Shown here piece after piece: positions 1 to 8,478 of a DNA stretch of 64,000 nt. The DNA is from Siphonodentalium dalli. Lineage: Eukaryota > Mollusca > Scaphopoda > Gadilida > Siphonodentaliidae. The notes under the pieces are model-generated. The model was not told where the DNA came from. It was given only the letters and a program-made list of their open reading frames with translations, and searched no databases. The position numbers and the translations under genes were made by a program. Each line of letters starts with the position of its first letter. Positions within the stretch are counted from its first letter, which is position 1. The stretch covers positions 26,294,987-26,358,986 of the forward strand of contig CP136063.1 of assembly GCA_032622095.1 (NCBI GenBank), written 5' to 3'.

Positions 1-12
1 TTTTTTTTCTCT

Positions 13-186
13 AGTCTTAAGAGCCTACATAGATGTTATGAGGACCTACTGTTACATGATATTGTTCTCCAGTCTTAGAGCCTACAATAGATGTTATGAG
101 GACCTACTGTTACATGATATTGTTCTCCAGTCTTAGAGCCTACAATAGATGTTATGAGGACCTACTGTTACATGATATTGTTCTCC
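13..186. repeat. 58-bp tandem repeat, three copies
   Basis: Three head-to-tail copies of a 58-bp unit beginning AGTCTTAGAGCC and ending ATATTGTTCTCC. The second and third look identical and the first differs by a few indels. The array abuts the L pseudogene, so the unit may be an expanded piece of it. A 58-bp period is not a multiple of three and would break any frame. Confidence 0.9.
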
Positions 187-371
187 AGTTGAGTAATCTT
201 TCGATTTGTGTTTTAGACCACATTTGCTGCTTGACAATGTCGACACTTTCCAGAGGATTGTAAGACTAAAGTTAACTGTTCTAGAGGATGAGGGCAGGTA
301 ATCCCCTCTAACATTTTATTCTTCAGGAAACCGACCAACATTTCTGAGTAACTGAGCTAACTTCCTGGAGC
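187..371 (-). pseudogene. L pseudogene, capping-region fragment
   Basis: Beyond the MITE at 372-753 a minus-strand frame reads EMLVGFLKNKMLEGITCPHP followed by LEQLTLV. A G(V/I)TxPHPxE pattern is characteristic of the capping (polyribonucleotidyltransferase) region of L and is in the expected place after the RdRp. The fragment is short and contains stops in adjoining sequence. The tandem repeat at 13-186 follows. Confidence 0.65.
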
Positions 372-753
372 AATTACCCTTAACCCAACAAACCGGCCAA
401 AAACGGCCAAATAAAGCTGCAACAGCCTAAAATATCTTGGGTCTGTCTCAATAAAACCATACAAATATGGATATCATTGGAACCGGCTCATTGACCACAT
501 TGTGATGGTTATAGTTATGCCCTGTGCCAATGCATTCTCTTATATATGCGAGTCGACCATAGGTCGCCTCGCATATATAAGAGAATGCATTGGCCTAAAA
601 AAAAACTTTTTTTACCATTTTTTCTTACATTCTTTAACAATTTTATAATTTTTAATGTGTTAAGCCAATGCATTCTCTTATATATGCGAGGCGACACTCG
701 CATATATAAGAGAATGCATTGGCACAGGGCCGTTCTGTTGGGTAAAGGGTTAA
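372..753 (+). mobile_element. piggyBac-like palindromic MITE, copy 1
   Basis: A copy of a 0.38-0.40-kb family with ends TTAACCCTTTACCCAACA and its inverse, bounded by TTAA. TTAA target duplication and termini starting CCC are typical of piggyBac. Internally it holds two hairpins built on the 26-bp arm starting CCAATGCATTCTCTTATATA. The left end is degraded (ATTACCCTTAACCCAACA) and the second hairpin has lost part of its centre. No transposase is encoded. Confidence 0.88.
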
Positions 754-2351
754 TCATGTCTATCATAAAGGATATATGCTTTCTCTGTCTTTATGACCTG
801 ATCCATGAGACTCGAAGAGCTACCTCAATTCCTTTTTGCAATATTTTGGAGAGTTCTGACATGACAAAACTGAGCTATTATACCATTTCTAAATCATTGT
901 ATAGTTATCCTAACTACCTGAGGGAAATAAGGTCTGAGAGTCTTGAAAAATTGCATCAAATCTTCATCTTGTTCAGCCCTAGAATGGAAAAGATTTGAAA
1001 TACCTTGATGTTTACAAAGACCAGGTATGACCTGCTTTATATTGTTCTTTATCACATTGTTGCTATTAGCAGGATGAACAAAATTTGCACATGCAGGAGA
1101 TTCTAACAATTTATGCAAATCAATTCTCTTTTCTAGTCTGTCAGTTTGCAAGAGGTACATAAATTGTTTGGTTGCAAACTCATCTTTATTCTCCACTCTT
1201 TTGATCAAAACGAGGTTAGAGGATCTGGATGACCACGATAGAGCATTTCTGGGAAATTAAGAATTGGATAACCAGAGAAGTCACCTGGCATGTTCATGAG
1301 AAAGGAAAAGAACACTTTTGGCAATTGTTTTGCATTTTTCCACTCTGTTTTTGAGAGAAGTGGACCATCACAAATGAGAGACCACTGGAAATATTTTAAG
1401 ATGATTAATGTGGACTCCATTAAAGCCAGAATGTAAGGCAGACCGGCATCAAATGACTTATTGGCAGCTGATTGGGCTGAAGTGAAGACGGTGGATAATT
1501 TGTTCCCCAGTGTTGGATAGACTTCATTAACTTCAGGAATAAGTCGAGAGAATCTTTTCAATTGTTGACTACAAAAAGCTCCCTTCACTATGCACTCTTT
1601 CCCATATATGAGATAATGTGTACATCTAAAGCTTTCAAGGGGATTGCAAGCCATACCAATTTCGTCACAGATCTTTTTTATGATTCTTTAAATCGTTCAA
1701 CCTCAGTCATAATTCTCTCAGAGTGTTTCGCTTCGAACTATTCTACTGTCAATCCATATTCAGTCATAGGAATGCATATCTCGATGACTTGATCGTCTCC
1801 TTGCCCACAGGACTTAGCATATATTCCAGTTCTTTCACAAGCTAATGACAAAAGTAAAATGGTCGCATAAGTCCATCCTTTTTTGTCTTAGTCCCTCAAA
1901 ACCTCCTAAGAAATTATAGACTAAGTTGTCACTCTCTGGTGGATTTTCTCTATTCTCCATTGTCACTCCTGTTGGTGGGTTGAGCCTGTTACTTCCAGTA
2001 ATCATGCAGTCCTTAAAGAAAAGATGGGTATAAGAATACAATCCAGGTGTTCCGTAAATGTTATCTAAGATCTTGGAAGCGGCTTCGAATGACTCATATC
2101 TCCAGTGTGTGCACCACTTAGTAAAATCGATATGAATCCTGGTCTTAGCAAACTTTCAACTCGGAAAGTTGAAGAATTAAGTGTGTACAAGACCAGGATT
2201 CATATCGATTTTACTAAGTGGTGCACTTAATTCTTCAACTTTCCGAGTTGAAAGTTTGCTGAGTCTCATGATCAAGCCAGATTCCGAATCTGTCATGGTT
2301 TGTTGAGGTAGTAATTTAAATAATCCTTCTGCGATGTTTCCGTCGGAGCAC
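754..2351 (-). pseudogene. L pseudogene, RdRp motifs A-C to capping region
   Basis: Minus-strand L blocks in order: NIAEGLFKLLPQQTMT (near 2340), motif A with DFTKWCTHWR (about 2113-2135), motif B GGFEGLRQK (about 1885-1912), motif C CGQGDDQVIEI (about 1780-1806), then CTHYLIYGKE, SQQLKRFSRLIPEVN and FPEMLYRGHPDPL, and the block at 894-1208. One extra A in the A-run after motif B shifts the frame. In-frame stops follow motif C. The catalytic motif reads GDDQ rather than the GDNQ usual in this order, which may be decay or lineage variation. The RdRp assignment is secure; the exact virus family is not. Confidence 0.88.
2109..2260. repeat. X-Y-X'-Y' inverted rearrangement at RdRp motif A
   Basis: Two adjacent blocks, X (2109-2146, 38 bp) and Y (2147-2180, 34 bp), are followed after an 8-bp spacer by their perfect reverse complements X' (2189-2226) and Y' (2227-2260), in the order X-Y-X'-Y'. 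A simple hairpin would give X-Y-Y'-X'. The arrangement fits an inverted copy of a whole block placed into its own middle. The minus-strand reading of X encodes motif A (DFTKW). Confidence 0.92.
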
Positions 2352-2745
2352 TATAGAAATGACCCTCGTCCGTCCGTCGTCCGAGATTGGGTACCTTCAT
2401 GGTGTAATCGACTACTCCTACAGTTTTAAACGTAGAGATTTGAAACTCTGGGATATTGTTCCTAACATGTTGGCGATTTGCAACATCTATATAGCTAATC
2501 AAAAATATAATTTTTTCCATATTTTTGGGGGGTTTTTTACTTAGAAAATTTGGAATATTTTTGCCTTTTGGATGAGATTGGGTACCTTCATGGTGTAATC
2601 AACTCCTCCTACAGTTTTAAATGTAGAGATTTGAAACTCTGGTTTAATTTCTTTAACAAAGCGGCCATCGACATTTTTTTAAATTTCTTTAACAAAGCGG
2701 CCATCGACTTGCTACGTTGTCGGGGGACACTGGTCGGCCGACCTT
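2352..2745. other. Aberrant block inside L with local duplications
   Basis: This 0.4-kb block separates two L segments that should be contiguous. It contains a 70-bp segment present twice (2383-2452 and 2574-2642, offset 191), and a 27-bp segment containing AACAAAGCGGCCATCGAC present twice (2645-2671 and 2683-2709). One minus-strand frame reads EFQISTFKTVGGVDYTMK in one copy and a close variant in the other. Its origin is not recognised. It could be rearranged viral sequence or filler DNA. Confidence 0.55.
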
Positions 2746-3038
2746 TTATTCAGTGCTACAAAAATATAATCTCATTTCAATGACCATCATAGCAAACATT
2801 CTCATGGAGGGTGCTTTTAATTCTCTTTCCTTACAATGTAAAGCTATAATCTTACAGGCTTTGGGAACCTCTCGTCTCATGATGGTTCTACAGATCTCTC
2901 CTACATCCACTTGTGGGCGTTGCAAGAATTCAAGCAATAACCAACGATTGTGGTCGGAGACTGGAGGAGAATACCCTAGCAGATCAGCATCATATCTGGA
3001 GTCCCAAAAGTCCCTATATGCGGCAATAGCTGTGTCAC
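2746..3038 (-). pseudogene. L pseudogene, block upstream of RdRp motif A
   Basis: An open minus-strand stretch between the MITE at 3039 and an aberrant block at 2745. It reads through DSRYDADLLGYSPPVSDHNR to ALHCKERELKAPSMRMFAMM and MRLYF. The basic KERELK..R.FA.M pattern is the conserved pre-motif-A element of mononegavirus L proteins. The reading stops at the junction near 2746 and its expected continuation (QQTMT) appears about 400 bases further on, so the stretch between is an insertion or rearrangement. Confidence 0.8.
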
Positions 3039-3417
3039 TTAACCCTTTACCCAACAGAACGGCCCTGTGCCAATACATTCTCTTATATATGCGAGTCGAC
3101 CGTAGGTCGCCTCGCATATATAAGAGAATGCATTGGCTTAACACATTAAAAATTATACAATTGTTAAAGAATGTAAGAAAGATTTTTTTTAGGCCAATGC
3201 ATTCTCTTATATATGCGAGGCGACCTATGGTCGACTCGCATATATAAGAGAATGCATTGGCACAGGGCATAACTGTATAAACTATCACAATGTGGTCAAG
3301 GAGCCGGTTCCAATGATATCCATATTTGTATCGTTCTATTGAGACAGACCGAAGATATTTTAGGCTATTGAAGCTTTATTTGGCCGGTTTTGGCCGGTTT
3401 GTTGGGTAAAGGGTTAA
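3039..3417 (-). mobile_element. piggyBac-like palindromic MITE, copy 2 (inverted)
   Basis: Same family as 372-753 in opposite orientation. Intact TTAA lies at 3039-3042 and 3414-3417 and both palindromic hairpins are present (about 3068-3136 and 3192-3260). It interrupts the viral L reading frame between the RHWGHP block and the pre-motif-A block. Confidence 0.92.
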
Positions 3418-3962
3418 GAGATATAAGGATCAAATTCAAACAATTTTAATAATCGAATGTTAGCCCACTCAATAAAATCATAATTTTGACAACTTTCATC
3501 TAGACACAAGTTTTTCTTATCAAACCACTTAAAGACCTTCTGGTATCTCAAATTCAAATGTTTGTTTATATTCACAGGGAGGCCAAGATGAATGATTGGC
3601 AATATATTGAGTTGTGATCATTTTGACACCACATGCATAACATTCAGCCGATGTTCTTCTATTTATATTCTTCTCTTTCTTGCCAACTGAGCATATTGTC
3701 TTGAATGATTCATTCTCATTACCAGTGGGATGTCCCCAGTGTCGATATAGTCCATGCAATTCTGCTAACATGTACTGTTTATTTCTATATTTCAAATCCA
3801 ACTCATCTAGGAACATCATGTAATCTATCACAGAGGGATCAGTTGAAACAGATTTCATTGAATCTTTGACTAGATTAAGAAAGTCACTTTTGTCTGGTAA
3901 ATTTTCCACATACTGTATGACTAAGCCATTAAAAAATGCTTCCATCTTCTTTAGAACAGTGA
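3418..3962 (-). pseudogene. L pseudogene, RHWGHP block
   Basis: Continuation of the viral L reading frame after the SINE, open from about 3945 to 3418, where a TTAA MITE cuts in. It carries LAELHGLYRHWGHPTGNE, a strongly conserved L segment upstream of the catalytic palm, and a Cys/His cluster (CYACGVKM). The frame ends at the MITE junction, not at a natural stop. Identification rests on this motif and on colinearity with neighbouring L blocks. Confidence 0.85.
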
Positions 3963-4270
3963 GGGGCCTCGGTGGCTCAATCGGTTAGGGGTACAACTCC
4001 AAGCCGTTTCGCCTTCCAGCGCTGGCGATAAGGGTTCAAATCCACATGTTTCCATCGTGGACTTTGTAACTCGAAATCGTTATCTGGGAAAGTTGCCAGT
4101 TACTTGCCGATGGCCGGTGGTTTGCCGCACATGGTGGACGAGTTTATCAGCCATTGAAATCACTGTTAGATTAGCCGTAAGTGTGTGGATTTCCTCCACC
4201 ATTAAAACTGGCAATGTCGTGATATGGCCTTAGTGGCTAAAGCGACATAAAACCCTAATCAATCAATCAA
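3963..4270 (+). mobile_element. tRNA-derived SINE inserted in the L pseudogene
   Basis: A 308-bp element with a tRNA-like head: an A-box-like GGCTCAATCGGTTAGGG and a B-box-like GGGTTCAAATCC with the expected spacing. The body is followed by the tail GATATGGCCTTAGTGGC, then AAAGCGACATAAAACC and an (AATC)n end. It is flanked by a 15-bp direct repeat, TCTTTAGAACAGTGA at 3948-3962 and TCTTTAGTACAGTGA at 4271-4285, one mismatch. That is the signature of LINE-mediated insertion. It splits the viral reading frame, so it arrived after the viral integration. A related 3' tail lies near 13,755-13,800. Confidence 0.88.
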
Positions 4271-5099
4271 TCTTTAGTACAGTGAAACCTTGATTTCCAA
4301 GGACTGTAATGATTTTGTCCCCTTTCCTATATAACTCTAACAGATCTAATGCATTTAAACAACCGGGAATGGAGGCTTCTATGGACATGTAAACAGATGT
4401 CAGACATAAAGTTCTGGCTATAATGGTGTCCAAAATCATCAAAACCTGTTCATAATCATATAAGTAGGCAATATTGGCATGGTGCAGTGCGAAAATCATA
4501 AAACTCCCATAAAGATAGAATGATCCTGTTTTCAATCTCTGCTTCGATTTATTCCATTCGTACTTTCCACTTATTGACTTGGAACACATCTCATTTCGAA
4601 TGTCTTCCCAAAATCTTCTCAGCTTATGATATGATCCCAGAGATTGATCATATCCATGCTTTCTTAGAATGTTCAGAGAAGAGTTCCATGATTTAACAAC
4701 TGTATTCTTTATCTCTTTTGGTTCAATTTGTAAAGAATGTCCCATAATAATCACTTGATCAGTGAAAATTGGTTCCTTCTTTCTTAATTCAGCCCAGAGA
4801 TCCAAGCTGACCTCCTCATCGTGAAGTGACTGGGGATCGAAAAATAGTGGATAATGTTGTTCTCCATGGATAGACAAAATTTCCTTCTGAGGGAAGATTC
4901 CTTTTAAATTTGATATGGCTCTTTTGATCCATTTTGGGCAATTATCAGAGGGACCCTTGTTATACGTGTTCTGAACAATCTCCCTTTGATAGGGCAAAAG
5001 TGGAACTTGTAAGTTCTGATCGGGAATGGTTCTAGAAGTTTTTGGTTGGGTAAGATCATCATAGAGAGCTTCCAGCCCTTTTAATTGATTTATATTCAT
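4271..5099 (-). pseudogene. L pseudogene, N-terminal block (about 275 codons)
   Basis: The longest intact stretch of the viral L relic. It is open from an ATG at 5099 for about 275 codons and stops only where the SINE interrupts it. The reading contains LWAELRKKEPIFTDQVIIMG and SGKYEWNKSKQRLKTGSF, consistent with the N-terminal part of the L RdRp region. The start is chosen because no homologous-looking sequence precedes it in frame and the upstream 250 bases are AT-rich and non-coding. The 15-bp target-site duplication at its end shows the reading originally continued at 3962. Confidence 0.8.
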
Positions 5100-5345
5100 G
5101 TTTGTTCTATAGTTGTTTCTGGAGTGCGGTGATGGCGATGGTCATTCATTATTAGATGATTGTAATAGGTTGTATTTTATTTGCTTATTTAGATTTTTCT
5201 AATTCTTTGTTCTTGTTTACATTGATACAGAAGAGGGGCGATGATCATGATCGAATAGAGAGCGAATAGGAAAGGAGACAATGATTAGATTATTTAAGAG
5301 ATGCTTTGTTGGGTAAGGTTTTCCATTCTAAAAGATCTATGGGCA
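5100..5345. other. Non-coding gap upstream of the L start
   Basis: AT-rich sequence between the L start and MITE copy 3. On the minus strand this is where a viral gene junction would lie. I see no convincing gene-end or gene-start signal and no reading frame. Confidence 0.5.
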
Positions 5346-5745
5346 TTAACCCTTTACCCAACAAACCGGCCAAAACCGGCCAAAGAAAGCTTCAACAGCC
5401 TAAAATATCTTCGGTCTGTCTCAATAGAACCATACAAATATGGATATCATTGGAACCGGCTCATTGACCACATTGTGATGGTTACAGTTATACCCTGTGC
5501 CAATGCATTCTCTTATATATGCGAGTCGACCATAGGTCGCCTCGCATATATAAGAGAATGCATTGGCCTAAAAAAAAACTTTTTTTAACACTTTTTACAA
5601 TTTTTTCTTACATTCTTTAACAATTTTATAATTTTTAATGTGTTAAGCCAATGCATTCTCTTATATATGCGAGGCGACCTATGGTCGACTCGCATATATA
5701 AGAGAATGCATTGGCACAGGGCCCTTCTGTTGGGTAAAGGGTTAA
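5346..5745 (+). mobile_element. piggyBac-like palindromic MITE, copy 3 (full length)
   Basis: A 400-bp copy with TTAA at 5346-5349 and 5742-5745. The left subterminal part is AACCGGCCAAAACCGGCC-like and the right is GCACAGGGCCCTTCTGTTGG. Two hairpins (about 5502-5570 and 5647-5715) are inverted relative to each other, with centres GTCGACCATAGGTCGCC and its complement, so the element is a palindrome of palindromes. It sits between the L start and the glycoprotein-like relic. Confidence 0.93.
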
Positions 5746-6402
5746 ACTTGCTAGTCTCTGGTTCAGCATATCGGATTGTAGTGTTTTGGACCTTGTGCAA
5801 TGCTTTATTTTTGCAGTAGAGACAACTGATACAAAAACCCAGGAAGACCAAGGTGACCATGCAGAACCTCAATTATATGATGATAAAATTCACTCTTATA
5901 GTAGATTATTGTGGTCGCACAACCCATGTCCAAATACAATTCTACACCCAGCCCACACCTCATGGGATCAGGCCCATGCAGGTCAATGCCCGGCCCACAT
6001 TCCAGGCGTTCGCCCAAAATGTCACCATCAGCATGGTCTGCATGAGCACGAGCCCAGTGTCACCATCAGTACAGAAATGCATTGATATGAACCAAACAAC
6101 CTCAATTATATGATGGTAAAATTCACTCTTATAGTAGATTGTGGTCGCACAAACCATGTCCAAATACAATTCTGCACCCAGCCCACACCTCATGGGATCA
6201 GGCCCATGCATATACTAGTATATTCTCTATCTAGCCCACACCTAATCTAAGAACACTTATGTCTATCCAGAGAGCATATTCTCTTGTACAGATGAGATTT
6301 GCGGTTTCTGCAGCCAATCATGAAGCAAAGAAATAGTCTGTCAATCCACAATTTATCCAGTTCTCGCTCTGCTCTTGATGATAGTCCTTATCTGGAATTT
6401 AT
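5746..6402 (-). pseudogene. Possible glycoprotein tail plus local tandem duplication
   Basis: Lies between the fusion-glycoprotein-like relic and L. Near its end (about 5748-5866) a minus-strand frame gives a hydrophobic run MVTLVFLGFCISCLYC followed by a basic stretch KNKALHK, which could be a transmembrane anchor and short cytoplasmic tail. At 6230-6400 another frame is open except for one stop. In between, a segment of about 110 bp (roughly 5868-5980) is repeated at 6101-6212. The link to the glycoprotein is inference from strand and position. Confidence 0.35.
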
Positions 6403-6643
6403 TTAACCCTTTACCCAACAGAAGAGCCCTGTGCCAATGCATTCTCTTATATATGCGAGTCGACCATAGGTCGCCTCGCATATATAAGAGAATGCATTGG
6501 CACAGGGCTAACTGTAACTATCACAATGTGGTCAAGGAGCCGGTTCCAATGATATCCATATTTGTATGGTTCTATTGAGACAGACCGAAGATATTTTAGG
6601 CTGTTGAAGCTTTATTTGGCCGGTTTGTTGGGTAAAGGGTTAA
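6403..6643 (-). mobile_element. piggyBac-like palindromic MITE, copy 4 (one-hairpin deletion form)
   Basis: A 241-bp copy with both TTAA ends and both termini but a single palindromic hairpin. It is an internal deletion derivative, probably from recombination between the two hairpins. It cuts the 3' portion of the glycoprotein-like relic. Confidence 0.92.
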
Positions 6644-8340
6644 TGCATTCTTAGAACTCGGTAAGGTGATTTCATCCCATAGTGACTCAATTTGATTATT
6701 GGTCTCTTTCACTTTCTCAACAGCTTTCTTGTATTCTTTAGTATCTATCGAAAAAGAGATAGGATTAGTTTGTGAGATATCAATATTTGGAGTAAAATTG
6801 GAATTGATAACGATATGATCCCACGATTTGCTGAATCCTCTCAGTAACATATCACCAACTAAAATGCGATCATGTCGTCCATGAGGAATGTAAATCACTC
6901 CTGAAGTCTTAGCTCCCATTCTAACTGTTGAATCGACATCACCTGGTCTATCAGATATGAATAATAATTGTGCATCTAGGACTCAGGAAAAAATGAGATG
7001 GCCACTTGACAATGGAAAAGAGTAAGTTTCATCATTTAGAAGAGGATGGATGATGGTATCACAACTGAATATATCAGATCCGTTAATGAGTTCAGAGAGG
7101 CACTTTGTTCTTGTTGCTTTTAGTGTTCATAGTCAGGTCAACAGAAACAGATTCATCAGGCCTATTGATGTCAATCTCTTTCCAAGTTCCATCTCTGTCT
7201 GGAATAACCAAATGTGGGAGATCAATAGTAAAACGATGATTCTTTTTTAGAAAGCCTACTTGCATAACCTGATATTTTGGTTTTATATTATTTAACCCTT
7301 TACCCAACAAACCGGCCACAACCGGCCAAATAAAGCTTCAACAGCCTAAAATATCTTCGGTCTGTCTCAATAGAACCATACAAATATGGATATCATTGGA
7401 ACCGGCTCCTTGACCACATTGTGGTAGTAACAGTTATGCCCTGTGCCAATGCATTCTCTTATATATGCGAGTCGACCATAGGTCGCCTCGCATATATAAG
7501 AGAATGCATTGGCCTAAAAAAAATCTTTTTTTAACACTTTTTACCATTTTATCTTACATTCTTTAACAATTTTATAATTTTTAATGTGTTAAGCCAATGC
7601 ATTCTCTTATATATGCGAGGCGACCTATGGTCGACTCGCATATATAAGAGAATGCATTGGCACAGGGCCCTTCTGTTGGGTAAAGGGTTAAACCAAGGAT
7701 AGGATAAAGGATGCTGACACCAAAAATACCTTCTCTAACATTTAGGTAAGTGATGTATGGGGTGGAAACTTGAAAGAAAAAGAGATGAATTCGCTCTATA
7801 TAAGCTTTTGCTAAAGAACAGATCATTTTGGATAATGTCATTTAATTGAGTTTCAGTTATAATATGAGGGGTTAAATGACCAGCTTGAACATCATGAAAC
7901 ACTCGTAGAAATCAAATTATTTGTTTGTATAAAGATCTAGATGCTTCTTCTTCACTTTTTAGGATTGAACTTTCCATGTTACACTTAAGGTTGTTAAATT
8001 TGGAAACTACTTCCAAATGTTCTTTCTCAATAATGGTTACAATACTATCAGTGACTTGAATGATTTCATCATTAAAACTTTGTTGCTTAGACAGTATTTT
8101 CTTTATTTTGTCTAAAGATCCACTTATTTCTGTATTGGATATAGAAATTCCGGCAGCTCCAGCTCAGACTCCCAATGTTATCAACCCTCCAACCAACAAG
8201 GAAAGCATTCCTATAAACCTTTTATTTCTCAATAGAGGTTGCTGAGGACATGTATTATTGTGTAGCTCACACCAATCATTTGTGATAGTTTGGAGAAAAT
8301 CATTGTTGATAAAATGTCCTATTTCATTTTCCATTTTGGT
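6644..8340 (-). pseudogene. Class I fusion-glycoprotein-like (F-type) relic
   Basis: Minus-strand reading interrupted by a MITE (7292-7691), a few stops and a frameshift near 7745. In order it shows a Cys-containing leader, a dibasic furin-like site (RNKR near 8215), and directly after it a Gly/Ala-rich hydrophobic stretch (FIGMLSLLVGGLITLG, then one stop and AGAAGI) resembling a fusion peptide. A long heptad-like coiled coil follows, then GHLTPHIITETQL, a beta-rich ectodomain, and a second heptad-like stretch near 6665-6740 (SIDTKEYKKAVEKVKETNNQ). This layout is that of paramyxovirus-type, baculovirus-F-type and errantivirus Env fusion proteins. Its position immediately 5' of L on the same strand matches the glycoprotein-L order of mononegaviruses. 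A separate env-bearing retroelement is the alternative. Confidence 0.6.
7292..7691 (+). mobile_element. piggyBac-like palindromic MITE, copy 5 (full length)
   Basis: A 400-bp copy with TTAA at 7292-7295 and 7688-7691 and two hairpins. It looks very similar to the copy at 5346-5745. It separates the two main blocks of the glycoprotein-like relic, which read on the same strand on either side. Confidence 0.93.
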
Positions 8341-8478
8341 TCTTGTTAACCCTTTCGGTGCCAGGGGCCGATCTTATCGGCCCTAATTTACGGTCTGTAA
8401 AATTGGCCCTAAAAAATTACAATTTTTTTTTTTTTTTTTTTTGTTATTAAATTGTTTTGGGTTGAATTTTTTTGGGGT

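Larger units (their letters stand above)
187..5099 (-). pseudogene. Endogenous mononegavirus-like L polymerase, interrupted
   Basis: Remains of the large RNA polymerase (L) of a nonsegmented negative-strand RNA virus, read on the minus strand from an ATG near 5099 towards the left window edge. Conserved L landmarks appear in the family order: the N-terminal block, LYRHWGHP, KERELKAP, QQTMT, RdRp motif A (DFTKW), motif B (GGFEGLRQK), motif C (GQGDDQ), and a CPHPLEQL segment of the capping region. In live viruses L carries RdRp, polyribonucleotidyltransferase and methyltransferase activities. This copy is dead: frameshifts, stops, a SINE (3963-4270), TTAA MITEs (372-753 and 3039-3417), an extra 0.4-kb block (about 2352-2745) and an inverted rearrangement (2109-2260) break it. 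The C-terminal part lies outside the window. GGFEGLRQK looks more like rhabdo-, lispi- or chuvirus-type L than paramyxovirus L. The family assignment is inference. Confidence 0.9.

Noticed and set aside
546-998. 150-codon plus-strand ORF across the first MITE
   Set aside because: Most of it is translated hairpin sequence and antisense to the L relic. The same peptide recurs wherever the MITE occurs.
2717-3288. Long overlapping ORFs on both strands (176-180 codons)
   Set aside because: The plus-strand frame is a shadow. The minus-strand frame is real only for its L portion (2746-3038), and the N-terminal half is MITE hairpin.
3963-4040. Functional tRNA gene
   Set aside because: A and B boxes are present, but the sequence lacks a clean cloverleaf and acceptor stem and continues into a SINE body with target duplication.
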